DNA of 64,000 nucleotides from Mycolicibacterium chitae (GTDB lineage Bacteria > Actinomycetota > Actinomycetes > Mycobacteriales > Mycobacteriaceae). Under the pieces are notes generated by a model. That model worked only from the letters and a program-made list of their open reading frames with translations. It had not been told where the DNA came from and did no database searches. Made by a program: the position numbers and the translations under genes. Of the stretch, positions 44,377 to 52,510 are shown one piece after another. The stretch spans positions 4,402,001-4,466,000 of the forward strand of contig NZ_LR134355.1 in NCBI RefSeq assembly GCF_900637205.1, read 5' to 3'. Each line of letters begins with the position of its first letter. Position 1 is the first letter of the stretch.

Positions 44377-45860
44377 CCCCGCGCGGCGAACATCGCCACC
44401 AGCGCCTCGGCGCTGCGCACGGCCGCGCGGCACGCGCGGGTGGTGAACGGATCGTTGAGCGGGTGTTCGGCCCGGCGCCGCCACCGCTGGGCCGCGGCGA
44501 ACGCCGCCCGCGGCCCGTCGTAGGGCTCCGCGGGCGTCAGGCCCAGCCGGCTCGCCGCGTCGGTGCCCGAGCCGCCGATGATGCGGCGCAGCGACACGAT
44601 CTCGTCGTCGTTCAAAGTGGTTGGCCGCGAACGTAGTTGGCTGAGCAGCCGCAGCTCCTCGAATGCGTGCGTGTCGGCCAGCAGCGGATCGATGTCGGCG
44701 ATGATGTACGGCGTGGCCCGGATGGGGTGCACCTCGACGAACCGGCGCAGCGCCAGCATCGCGGTGTGCGCCTTGAGCAGCTCGGAGCGCTGCGCGAACT
44801 GCTGATCGATGACGTCGCGCAGGGCCACCAGGCCGCTGCGCTCCAGCAGTTCGTCGGCCAGGCCCACCGAGTCGGTGATCCCGGAGCGCAGCACCGCGAT
44901 CGAGATGCGGATCCCGAACATGCCGAACCGGTCGAGCAGCGCGGCCCGGGTGGCGGCGTCGACGGGCAACGACTCGTCCTCCCGGACGAACCGGTCCACG
45001 CTGAGCATGGCCTTGTTGAGCTCGGCAGCGTCCACCCCGGCGAGCTTTTCCAGCGCCACGAACTCGCTCTGGCGCAGCGTGCGCGCGGTCAGCGCCAGCA
45101 GCCCGGACACCGGCACGACGGCCTGGCAGATGCCGGTCTTGTCCATCTCGCTGGTGAAGCGCTGCGCGACGTCCTTGGCCGAGAGCATCGCATCGATCCG
45201 GCCCGCGCCGATCTCGTCGGCCCGCGACGCCACCCCGATCACCCCGAGCGCGCCCGCCGAGCCGCCGACGAGTTCGCCGATCTGCTTGAGTAGCGCGATG
45301 TCCGCGGCGTTGAGGGTGCGCAGCAGGAACACCACGGCGTCCACCCGCGGCACGCCGTCCTCGGGCACCAGCAGCCGCAACGTCCGCTCGGAGACGTCGC
45401 GCGACAGCGACGAGGTCCCCGGGGTGTCGATGATGGTGGTGTCGATCAGTTCCGCGGCCGGCCACTCCACGTCCAGGCCGGCGACCTCGGCGGGGTCCAG
45501 GGCCGCGAGCTCGAAGGTCAGGCCGCCGTCCTCGGCGTCGCGGCTGATCGGGACGTTGGCGCGCCGGCCGCCGTAGTTCGCGGTGACCTTCGGGGTGGGG
45601 CCGTGGCGGAACCAGGTGACGATGCGGGTGGCCTCGGTGGCGTCGGTGGGGGCGATGTTCTCCCCGACCAGGGCGTTGACCAACGTCGACTTGCCGGCCT
45701 TGAGCGTTCCGGCCAGCGCGATGCGGATGGGCTGGTTGAGCTGCCAGCCGATCCGGTCGAGCTCGTTGAACACGTCCGGGCGCTGCCGGAAGGCGGGTTC
45801 GCCCTGGTAGGCGCGGATTGTGCCGCCCAGGATCGCGCGCACTTGATCGCTCGTGCTCAT
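44370..45860 (-). CDS. iniC: IniC, dynamin-like isoniazid-inducible GTPase
   Basis: A 496-residue dynamin-like GTPase: P-loop GTLKAGKST at ~50-58, G3 DTPGTSSL near 133, and switch region TEATRIVTWF. C-terminal helices form the stalk. IniC in M. tuberculosis (Rv0343, 493 residues) is induced by cell-wall inhibitors and thought to act with IniA in membrane repair or remodelling. ATG 45860. Here it is not adjacent to iniA: a plus-strand gene lies between, so it must have its own promoter. Confidence 0.95.
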   Translation of the reverse strand: MSTSDQVRAILGGTIRAYQGEPAFRQRPDVFNELDRIGWQLNQPIRIALAGTLKAGKSTLVNALVGENIAPTDATEATRIVTWFRHGPTPKVTANYGGRRANVPISRDAEDGGLTFELAALDPAEVAGLDVEWPAAELIDTTIIDTPGTSSLSRDVSERTLRLLVPEDGVPRVDAVVFLLRTLNAADIALLKQIGELVGGSAGALGVIGVASRADEIGAGRIDAMLSAKDVAQRFTSEMDKTGICQAVVPVSGLLALTARTLRQSEFVALEKLAGVDAAELNKAMLSVDRFVREDESLPVDAATRAALLDRFGMFGIRISIAVLRSGITDSVGLADELLERSGLVALRDVIDQQFAQRSELLKAHTAMLALRRFVEVHPIRATPYIIADIDPLLADTHAFEELRLLSQLRSRPTTLNDDEIVSLRRIIGGSGTDAASRLGLTPAEPYDGPRAAFAAAQRWRRRAEHPLNDPFTTRACRAAVRSAEALVAMFAARGY

Positions 45861-45905
45861 CGGGTCCTTGAGTTTACGGGCCGCGCCGCGGCGCGGGTTC
45901 ACGGC

Positions 45906-45911
45906 TAGTAT
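45906..45911 (+). promoter_or_regulatory. Leaderless-type -10 of the second Thr-rich membrane protein gene
   Basis: TAGTAT, then 8 nt, then GTG 45920. It is nearly identical to the segment before 43741. Confidence 0.45.
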
Positions 45912-45919
45912 CGGCGCCC

Positions 45920-46402
45920 GTGGCTGACGACGACCGTACCGACGAGGTGCCCTGGCATCGCAACCCGAATGTGGTGATCGCGGCCGGCGTCGCGGGCGTG
46001 GTGCTGATCGCCGCGCTGGTGATCACGGTCGTCCGGATGTCCGACGAGTGGAGCAAGCCGGGTGAGCCGGTGTACCGGACCACCACCACCTGGACCCCGG
46101 AGCCCACCACCTCGCGCGAGCGGCAGCCGTTCGTCATCACGCCATCGGAGTCGACGACGTCGTTCACCACCAGCGTGCCGTTGTCGACGACGGACATCGG
46201 CATCCCGCCGCCGATGGCGCCCACCGACTCCGAGACGTCGGAGACCAGCGAGACCTCCGAGACCTCTGAGACTTCGGAAACCACCGCGGCGACCACCTCC
46301 GAGGCAGCCGAGGAGACCGCCGAGGAGACCGCGACCACCACGCGCAAACGCCCGCGGCTCAACCAGACTCGGACGTTGTTCCCGAACGGCTCCCGGGACT
46401 GA
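45920..46402 (+). CDS. Thr/Ser/Glu-rich single-pass membrane protein (paralogue 2) at ini locus
   Basis: A 160-residue protein: short acidic N-terminus, transmembrane helix at about 17-40 (VVIAAGVAGVVLIAALVITVV), then a Thr/Ser/Glu tail with repeats of SETSE and ends in TRTLFPNGSRD. Architecture, promoter and C-terminal LFP end match the 43741 gene, suggesting duplication. It sits between iniA and iniC on the opposite strand. Function unknown; the tail is probably extracytoplasmic. Confidence 0.65.
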   Translation: MADDDRTDEVPWHRNPNVVIAAGVAGVVLIAALVITVVRMSDEWSKPGEPVYRTTTTWTPEPTTSRERQPFVITPSESTTSFTTSVPLSTTDIGIPPPMAPTDSETSETSETSETSETSETTAATTSEAAEETAEETATTTRKRPRLNQTRTLFPNGSRD

Positions 46403-46594
46403 CGACCCCCACCACCAAGGTTCGCCGCTCTCCACGCGACCCTCGACTGAAACCCGTCACCGGGTGTTGACAGTTGTGCACAGCCAATCCCTGTGGATGA
46501 CCGTCACCCCGAGGTGACGGCATTTGATCGAGGGGCCGCCCGGAGACCGTCCCGCTCGTCCCAACGGCGTAAGCCGCGGTCCTCTGATCCGGCA

Positions 46595-48451
46595 CTAACG
46601 CGCTGGTCCGCGCAGCTTCTCGATGTTGTCGCCGACCTGACCGAGGATGTTGAGCTGACGCTCCAGCTCGCGCACCCGGGTGTTGCGTTCGTTCTCCTCG
46701 AGCTGCGCCGAGGCAATGGTGGCCTGCAGCGACTCGTTGAGCGAGCGCGTGGTCTGGTTGGCGATCTCCCGGTAGTGGTCGCGCAGCTGCCGCTGGATCC
46801 CCTTGAGCCGGTCCCGCGATTCCTTCCCGACGGCGAACGACACGTCGTCGACGAACCGGCGCAGGTTGTTCTTGGCCTCGGTACGCACCCGCAGCATCCG
46901 GTTGTCCATGTCCTCCCGATAGGACTTGCGGCCCAGCAGCAGGCCGGCGCCCAACGAGATCGGGTTGAACATGCCCAGGCCGGCGACCGAGGTGAGCATG
47001 CCGAACATCAGCACGCCGCCGTAGGAGCCGCGCATGCTGGTCAGCGCCTTGTGTCCGATGCCGATCGGCTGAGCCTCCAACCGCGCCAACGACTTCAGCC
47101 CGTCGAAGCCCGCGCCCATCTCGCGGGCGCTGACGTGCGGCATCTTGACGGCGTCCAGGCCGGCCTCGACGAAGGTCCGCGCCACCTCCTGCGCCAACGC
47201 CTCCGCGCGCTGGTAGGCCCACACGAAGTTGTCCCCGACCGCGGTGGCCACCGCGTCCTCGACCTCGGTGCCGATCTCGGCCCAGTGCTGGGTCGGGTCA
47301 CACGAGTCGATGACGCCCTCGGTGTGGGCCACGATGGCCCGGAACCGGGCCCGCATGTCGTGGTCGACGTCGGCGGTCAGGTCGGAAATCCCGTCGTTGA
47401 GCACCTGCTGCCACAGCGCGGTGTGCTGCAGCGCCTCCTGGGCCTCCTGTTTGCGGCGCTCCAGATCCTCGGTGAGCCGACGGACGTCCTCCGGGTCGTT
47501 GATGGCCGCCAGCTCGGCGTTCACGGCCAGCGTCAAATGCTCTGCGGCCGAGGAGAGTTCGGCCAGCACCTGATCGCGGACCCGGTCGTTCTCCCGGGAC
47601 AGCACCTGCTCGGAGAGGAACCGGACGATGGCCGGGAAGTTCGACTCCTCGTTGAGTTCCTTGTCGTTGAGTTGCACCGCGTGGCTGCGCAGCAGCGCCG
47701 AGGCCGGAATCATCGGGATCGGCATCCCGGCCCGCTGCAGATGCTCGGTGTTGGCCGCCACGATCGCGCGCCAATGCGGGTACAGGTCGGTCTTGGTGGC
47801 GATCACCACGCCCACCGGGCAGATCTCGTAGGCCTGCCGGATGAACCGCATCTCCGGTTCGGTGAACTCCTGGCTGGTGTCGCTGACCATCAGCATCGCG
47901 TCGGCGTCGGGCAGCAGGCCCAGCGTCGAGGACAGGTGCGGTTGGCCGTGCCCGCCCACCCCGGGGGTGTCGACGAAAGCCAGGCCGCCCTTGAGCAGCG
48001 GGCTGGGCGCGCTGACTTCGACGCGCAGCACCTCGCGGCCGCCGGCCTGCGGCGCGCGCCGCAGATCGTGCTTGATGTCGTCGATCGGGATCGGGATGAC
48101 CTCGGGTTCGCTGCCGCCGGGGTCCGGGGCCACCACCAGCCGGGCCGACGGCTGCTCGCCGTAGGTGACGATGGTGACCAGCGCGGTGGTCTCGTCGTCC
48201 CCGACGCGGGCCACCGGCATGTTCAGCAGCGAGTTCAGCAGCTGGCTCTTGCCCTGCTTGAGCTGACCGGCGATGACCACCCGGATCTGCGGATCGCTGA
48301 TCCGCTCCCGCGCGACGGCCAGGCGCTGGCGCAGGTCGGCGCGGTCGTTGAGCTCCGCGATGGTGCTGGTGTGGTCGATCAGTTCGACGATCACCTTCAC
48401 CCGGCGCGGGTCCGGCGCCTGGTTGGCCGGCGCGCTGTTGGCCTGTGTCAC
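46595..48451 (-). CDS. iniA: IniA, dynamin-like isoniazid-inducible GTPase
   Basis: A 618-residue bacterial dynamin-like protein: P-loop GQLKQGKSQ near 54-62, DTPGVGG near 157, and TKTDLYPHW for G4. Membrane-inserting region GVLMFGMLTSVAGLGMFNPIS near 480-500, then a coiled-coil (EENERNTRVRELERQL). M. smegmatis IniA is known to tubulate and cut membranes. GTG 48451 has GGGAG upstream. It follows iniB (85-bp gap) and is presumably co-transcribed with it. Rv0342 is the homologue. Confidence 0.95.
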   Translation of the reverse strand: MTQANSAPANQAPDPRRVKVIVELIDHTSTIAELNDRADLRQRLAVARERISDPQIRVVIAGQLKQGKSQLLNSLLNMPVARVGDDETTALVTIVTYGEQPSARLVVAPDPGGSEPEVIPIPIDDIKHDLRRAPQAGGREVLRVEVSAPSPLLKGGLAFVDTPGVGGHGQPHLSSTLGLLPDADAMLMVSDTSQEFTEPEMRFIRQAYEICPVGVVIATKTDLYPHWRAIVAANTEHLQRAGMPIPMIPASALLRSHAVQLNDKELNEESNFPAIVRFLSEQVLSRENDRVRDQVLAELSSAAEHLTLAVNAELAAINDPEDVRRLTEDLERRKQEAQEALQHTALWQQVLNDGISDLTADVDHDMRARFRAIVAHTEGVIDSCDPTQHWAEIGTEVEDAVATAVGDNFVWAYQRAEALAQEVARTFVEAGLDAVKMPHVSAREMGAGFDGLKSLARLEAQPIGIGHKALTSMRGSYGGVLMFGMLTSVAGLGMFNPISLGAGLLLGRKSYREDMDNRMLRVRTEAKNNLRRFVDDVSFAVGKESRDRLKGIQRQLRDHYREIANQTTRSLNESLQATIASAQLEENERNTRVRELERQLNILGQVGDNIEKLRGPAR

Positions 48452-48536
48452 CGTTTCTCCCTCGCGTCCTGTCCACCGTAAGCCGCGGACGCGGCGGGAA
48501 CCCGAAGGTCCCCGCCGCGCGCGGCGTGCTGCCCGC

Positions 48537-49628
48537 TCAGAAGCCGAGCAGGCTGTTGCCCGATCCCAGCGAGGCCTCGTGACCGGTGTCGAGCGCACTG
48601 TTGGTCGCCGAGGTCTCGCGGCTGTTGTCGAACAGCGAGGCGCTGTGCTCCGAGGAGTTGTCGTAGACCTCGGTCTGCGAGTGATCGGAGTAGTCGGCCA
48701 CCGAGGTGGTGGTCGACGTCGCGACCTCGGTCTGGGTGTACACCGAGGTGTCCGACGAGTTGCCGCTGCCGGCGTCGCCGCCGACCGTGCTCTGATCCCC
48801 GCCGACGACGTTGCTGGTGGTCTTGTCGGTGACGATGACGATGCCGCCGCCGCCCGCGTTGCCGCCCTGGGTGTTGTCGCCGCCCAGGCCGATGTCGATC
48901 AGGCCACCGCCGCCGCTGCCGGCGCTGCCGCCGTTACCGCCGCTGGCGTCGACGTCCTGGAAGACCGGGCCCTCGTTGTCGGTGATCACCGAACCGCTGC
49001 CGGTGTTGGTGATGCCGTCGTCGTCGATGTCGCCGTCGCCGAGGTTGACGTTGGAGCCGCTGCCGGCCCAGATGTCGCCATTGTTGACGTCGTTGTTGTT
49101 GCCGAGGACCGCGCCGTCGCCGCTGACGATGTCGCCGTCGTTGTCGCCGGCGACGACCACCCCGCCGTTGGTGGCGGTGTTGGACGTCTTGTCGCCCAGG
49201 GTGATGTCACCGAAGCCGAGGTTGAACGCCCCCTGCTGGGCATTGGCCCCGGCATCCTGGACCGGGCTCATGATCGGGGTCTGGTTGTGGCTGGCCAGAT
49301 CCGTGTTGTTGTGGCTGGCCAGGTCGGTGTCCGGGGCGAACGTCGGCGACGGCGCCCAGGTCGGCGACAGCAGGCTGGTGGCCGCGGTGTAGTCGTTGGC
49401 CGGGGCGAATCCGTAGTGGTTGGACACCGCCCGCTGCAGGCCGACGACCGGGTCGCCACCGCCGAGCATCATGCCCGGCACCGCGGTGGCGGCCACGGTG
49501 GACAACTGCGCGGCGGACAGACCGGCCAGGCCGGCGTCGCGCATGGCCGCCTCGGGTGCGGCGACGAATGAGCGGGCCGCATCCTCGTCGCGGAACAGGT
49601 TCAGGATCCAGTCGATCAAGTTGATCAT
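48537..49628 (-). CDS. iniB: IniB, Gly/Asn/Asp-rich isoniazid-inducible protein
   Basis: A 363-residue protein. The N-terminal ~50 residues (INLIDWILNLFRDEDAARSF, then helix) form a conserved IniB domain also found in the next gene. The rest is low-complexity Gly/Asn/Asp/Ser/Thr-rich, with DGDI/NNGD type repeats resembling a secreted beta-helical or cell-wall protein. Shorter than the M. tuberculosis Rv0341 (479). No signal peptide. ATG 49628. First gene of iniBA; a -10 TAACGT (complement of 49677-49682) lies about 50 nt upstream and AGGGG repeats further up. Confidence 0.93.
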   Translation of the reverse strand: MINLIDWILNLFRDEDAARSFVAAPEAAMRDAGLAGLSAAQLSTVAATAVPGMMLGGGDPVVGLQRAVSNHYGFAPANDYTAATSLLSPTWAPSPTFAPDTDLASHNNTDLASHNQTPIMSPVQDAGANAQQGAFNLGFGDITLGDKTSNTATNGGVVVAGDNDGDIVSGDGAVLGNNNDVNNGDIWAGSGSNVNLGDGDIDDDGITNTGSGSVITDNEGPVFQDVDASGGNGGSAGSGGGGLIDIGLGGDNTQGGNAGGGGIVIVTDKTTSNVVGGDQSTVGGDAGSGNSSDTSVYTQTEVATSTTTSVADYSDHSQTEVYDNSSEHSASLFDNSRETSATNSALDTGHEASLGSGNSLLGF

Positions 49629-49676
49629 CGTCGTGCCTTTCGGTCATCCGCCGGGCGTTCCGGCGATCTGGCAACA

Positions 49677-49682
49677 ACGTTA
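49677..49682 (-). promoter_or_regulatory. Candidate -10 element of iniB
   Basis: TAACGT on the minus strand, 48 nt upstream of the iniB ATG. It is downstream of the cluster of AGGGG motifs, as expected for activation from upstream. Confidence 0.4.
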
Positions 49683-49725
49683 TGGATTTCCACACCCCCC
49701 GGAAACGGGGCGCAAACCCGTGCTG

Positions 49726-49796
49726 AGGGGTGCCCGACTAGGGGTAGCAACCCCGGCCCCGTTAGGGGATTAGGGGATCAATGGGGGTAGCCGGGG
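49726..49796. promoter_or_regulatory. Array of (T)AGGGG(A/T) repeats upstream of iniB, candidate IniR boxes
   Basis: AGGGG at 49726-49730, 49740-49744, 49764-49768 and 49772-49776; GGGGG/CGGGGA at 49783 and 49792. The central two are perfect 8-bp tandem copies of TTAGGGGA (49762-49769, 49770-49777). Similar GGGGA-rich direct repeats are recognised by MalT-family regulators, and IniR belongs to that class. Confidence 0.5.
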
Positions 49797-49835
49797 ATCA
49801 GCCCCATTGCCGGGGTATTTTCGCTGTTGAACGAC

Positions 49836-49874
49836 AAAAAACACCGCCGACAACGGTTGCGTTGTCGGCGGTGT
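49836..49874 (-). terminator. Rho-independent terminator after the IniB-domain gene
   Basis: ACACCGCCGACAAC (49841-49854) and GTTGTCGGCGGTGT (49861-49874) form a perfect 14-bp stem with a 6-nt loop; on the minus strand it is followed by TTTTTT. It is 12 bp beyond the stop of the 49887 gene and isolates it from iniB. Confidence 0.92.
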
Positions 49875-49886
49875 GTCGAAGACGGG

Positions 49887-50405
49887 TCAGAACAGGTCGA
49901 ACCCGGGCGCCTCGTCGGCCGGGCCGGTGTCGCCGGCGACCGGGGAGTCGAGCACGCCCTGATCCCAGCCGGCCGGCTCGTGGACCTCCGGCGCGTCGAA
50001 GACGTCGAATCCGGCGACCTCCTCGACGACGGGCAACTGCGGGTCCAGGTCGGGCGCGCCCACCGCGGCGGCCAGGTCGGTGTCGATGACGGCGGCGGGC
50101 ACATCGTCCAGGCCGCTCAGACCGGTTTCCGGGACCGCCGGCGCGAACGCGTCGAAGGCGTCGAAGGCCTGCGCGGCCGCGCCGCTGGTCCAGACGCTGT
50201 CGTCGACGGGCACCGCGGTGCCGAACGACGGGGTCGCCATCGACAGCGAGTCGGACACCACCGGAATCAGGTTGTCGACATCGGCGCTGGTCACGTTCGC
50301 CAGGTTGGCCTCGGCGAGCGCGCCGGCCGGATCGGCGGCGTAGCGCGCCGCGACCTCGGGATCGCGCACCAACGACATCACGAAGTCGAGCAGTTCGTTG
50401 GCCAT
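49887..50405 (-). CDS. IniB-domain protein (Rv0340-like)
   Basis: A 172-residue protein. Its first ~50 residues (ANELLDFVMSLVRDPEVAARYAADPAGALAEANL region) match the N-terminal domain of IniB; the rest is acidic, Ala/Asp/Val/Pro-rich, with repeated F-D-A/V motifs. Place and size match Rv0340. ATG 50405 has GGGGAGA upstream. It ends at a strong terminator, so it is transcribed apart from iniB. AGGGG motifs in its upstream region suggest common control. Confidence 0.8.
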   Translation of the reverse strand: MANELLDFVMSLVRDPEVAARYAADPAGALAEANLANVTSADVDNLIPVVSDSLSMATPSFGTAVPVDDSVWTSGAAAQAFDAFDAFAPAVPETGLSGLDDVPAAVIDTDLAAAVGAPDLDPQLPVVEEVAGFDVFDAPEVHEPAGWDQGVLDSPVAGDTGPADEAPGFDLF

Positions 50406-50416
50406 GACGCGGTTCT

Positions 50417-50551
50417 CCCCTAGGCGTTGTCTCCAGCAGATGTTGACCAAAGACTAGCCAGCCGCGCGGCCCCTGGGATCGGTGCCGAACCCACCCCGAC
50501 GGGACACCCATTAGGGGATCGCCCCATAGGGGGTTGCAGAACCTTAGGGGG
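50417..50551. promoter_or_regulatory. AGGGG repeats in the divergent region before the IniB-domain and Hsp70-like genes
   Basis: TTAGGGGATC at 50511-50520, ATAGGGGG at 50526-50533, TTAGGGGG at 50544-50551 and an inverse CCCCTAGG at 50417-50424. The first is identical to the motif upstream of iniB, so the same regulator may act here. Confidence 0.45.
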
Positions 50552-50590
50552 AAACGCGCGCGAAGTCCGCGGGTGGCGCAGGAAAGCCGC

Positions 50591-50596
50591 TATCGT
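50591..50596 (+). promoter_or_regulatory. Candidate -10 element of the Hsp70-like gene
   Basis: TATCGT, TANNNT type, 30 nt upstream of ATG 50627. Confidence 0.35.
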
Positions 50597-50626
50597 GAGG
50601 ACCGTTATGAGCGACGGACATGAGTC

Positions 50627-52495
50627 ATGAGTGATGTGCTGGGCCTGTCGATCGGCCAGACCAATCTGGGGGCGACGCGCACCGCGCGCCCGTCGGTGAG
50701 CCGCCGGGCGGTGCTCACGCTGTTCGACCGCCGTCCCCCGGAGGTCGGGGTGCCCGGCGAGAACCCGAACCTCACCGAGCCCGGCCTGATCATGTGGGGA
50801 TTCGTGGAGCGGGTCGGCGATCCCGTCCCGCTGATCGCCGCGGACGGGTCCTCGCACCGCGGCGACGTGCTGACCGCGGAGGCCCTCGACGCGATGGCGC
50901 GCACGATCGGCGGCAGTTCGACACCGGACAAGGTCGCCGTGGCGGTGCCCGCGCACTGGGGCCCGGCCGTCGTCGGCGCGCTGCGCGCCGCGCTGCGCAA
51001 CAAGCCCTCGCTGTTCTCCGACGGGGCGCCGCCGGAACTCGTCTCCGATGCCGCCACGTCGCTGGCCGCCCTGCAGACCGGGCCCGGCCTGCCCGCCAGC
51101 GGCGTGATCGCGCTGTGCGACTTCGGCGGCACCGGGACCACGCTGGCCCTGGCCGACGCCGGGCAGGGACTCTCGCCGATCGGCGAGGTCGTCCGTCATA
51201 CCGAGTTCTCCGGCGACCAGATCGACCAGGCGATTCTCGGCCACGTGCTCGCGGGCCTGCAGGAGGCCAACGACGCCGATCCGGCCGGTACCGCCGCGGT
51301 CGGGTCGCTGACGCAACTGCGCGCCGAATGCCGGCAGGCCAAGGAGCGGCTGTCGGCCGAGACCTCCGCGGTGATCGCGGTGCAGCTGCCCGGCACCACC
51401 GCCGATGTCCGGCTCACGCGTGCCGAGCTGGAGAACCTGATCGACGGGCCGCTGGGCGGCTTCCTCGATGCGCTCGGGGATACGTTGGAGCGCAACCGGA
51501 TCCCGGCCGCGCAATTGACCGCGGTGGCCACGGTCGGCGGCGGCGCCGCGATCCCGCTGATCACCCAGCGGCTCTCGGAGTTGCTGCGGGTTCCCGTCGT
51601 GACCATGCCGCAGCCGGGGTTGACCGCCGCCGCGGGCGCGGCCGTCATCGCCGAGCGCGGCCCGTCCCCCGACGCCCCCACCGGCATGGCGCAGGCACCG
51701 GACCTCGCCGACCTGCCCACCGGGCTGGCGCCGGCCGCCTGGGCCGCCGGCGCGGCCGGGGTCGCGGCCACCGAATCCGCCACCGACGGGGCGCCGTCGG
51801 CCACCCACCGCGCCTTGGCCTGGTCGCAGGACGACGACGGCGGCGGCGAACCGGTGCCGTACTCCGGCGAGGACTACACCTTCGAACCCGCGACCTTCGA
51901 TCCCGCGGCCGGCGCGCGCCCGCCGGTGGAGTTCGAGCGCGACGAGACCGACGTCTTCGGACCCGACGGCGGCGAACCCCCGCCGCTGGCCTGGTACAAG
52001 CGCCCGCCGGTGCTGTTCGGCGCCGCCGCGGCCGCGCTGCTGGCGGTCACGGGCGTGGCCTTCTCCCTGACCAGCAACTCCACCGACAGCGAACCGGTGA
52101 CGGTCAAGACCACCCTGCCGACCTCCGAGACGCGCACGATGGTGATCACCGGCCCCGACGGCGAGCCCACGGTGTCCACGACGGTGGTTCCGCCCCCGCC
52201 GCCACCGGAAACGACCACCACCACCGAACCGTCGCCGGAGCCCACCACGACGACGACCACGTCGCCGACCACCACCACGACGACCACGACCACCACCACG
52301 ACCACGACGACTCAGCCGACGACCACCACCACGCAGCCGACGACCACGACCCCGCCGCCCACCACGACGACGCCGCCGCCGACCACCACGCAGGAACCGC
52401 CGCCCACCACCACCCAGGCCCGGCCGCCGACGACCGACGATCCGATCATCGACGACGGTGCGTCCGGCGGCGACGATCCGATCGACGGCGAGTAG
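50627..52495 (+). CDS. Hsp70-like ATPase domain fused to membrane helix and Thr-rich tail
   Basis: A 622-residue protein. Residues ~1-345 resemble an Hsp70/actin-type ATPase (LGLSIGQTNLGATR start, ALCDFGGTGTTLALAD phosphate-2-like motif near 166, VGGGAAIPLITQRLSELL adenosine-like motif near 310). A linker with acidic residues leads to a transmembrane helix near 460-482 (VLFGAAAAALLAVTGVAFSL), then a Thr/Pro-rich extracytoplasmic tail with long Thr runs. There is no substrate-binding domain. Next to iniR (15 bp upstream of it) and sharing its strand. The phosphate-1 loop departs from GIDLGTTNS, so ATP binding needs testing. Function unknown. Confidence 0.75.
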   Translation: MSDVLGLSIGQTNLGATRTARPSVSRRAVLTLFDRRPPEVGVPGENPNLTEPGLIMWGFVERVGDPVPLIAADGSSHRGDVLTAEALDAMARTIGGSSTPDKVAVAVPAHWGPAVVGALRAALRNKPSLFSDGAPPELVSDAATSLAALQTGPGLPASGVIALCDFGGTGTTLALADAGQGLSPIGEVVRHTEFSGDQIDQAILGHVLAGLQEANDADPAGTAAVGSLTQLRAECRQAKERLSAETSAVIAVQLPGTTADVRLTRAELENLIDGPLGGFLDALGDTLERNRIPAAQLTAVATVGGGAAIPLITQRLSELLRVPVVTMPQPGLTAAAGAAVIAERGPSPDAPTGMAQAPDLADLPTGLAPAAWAAGAAGVAATESATDGAPSATHRALAWSQDDDGGGEPVPYSGEDYTFEPATFDPAAGARPPVEFERDETDVFGPDGGEPPPLAWYKRPPVLFGAAAAALLAVTGVAFSLTSNSTDSEPVTVKTTLPTSETRTMVITGPDGEPTVSTTVVPPPPPPETTTTTEPSPEPTTTTTTSPTTTTTTTTTTTTTTTQPTTTTTQPTTTTPPPTTTTPPPTTTQEPPPTTTQARPPTTDDPIIDDGASGGDDPIDGE

Positions 52496-52510
52496 CCGTT
52501 GGGGCCGGCC

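Noticed and set aside
52240..52420. Microsatellite-like CCACGA/ACCACC run
   Set aside because: It is the Thr-codon-rich tail of the Hsp70-like protein, kept in frame; noted as a coding feature rather than separate repeat.
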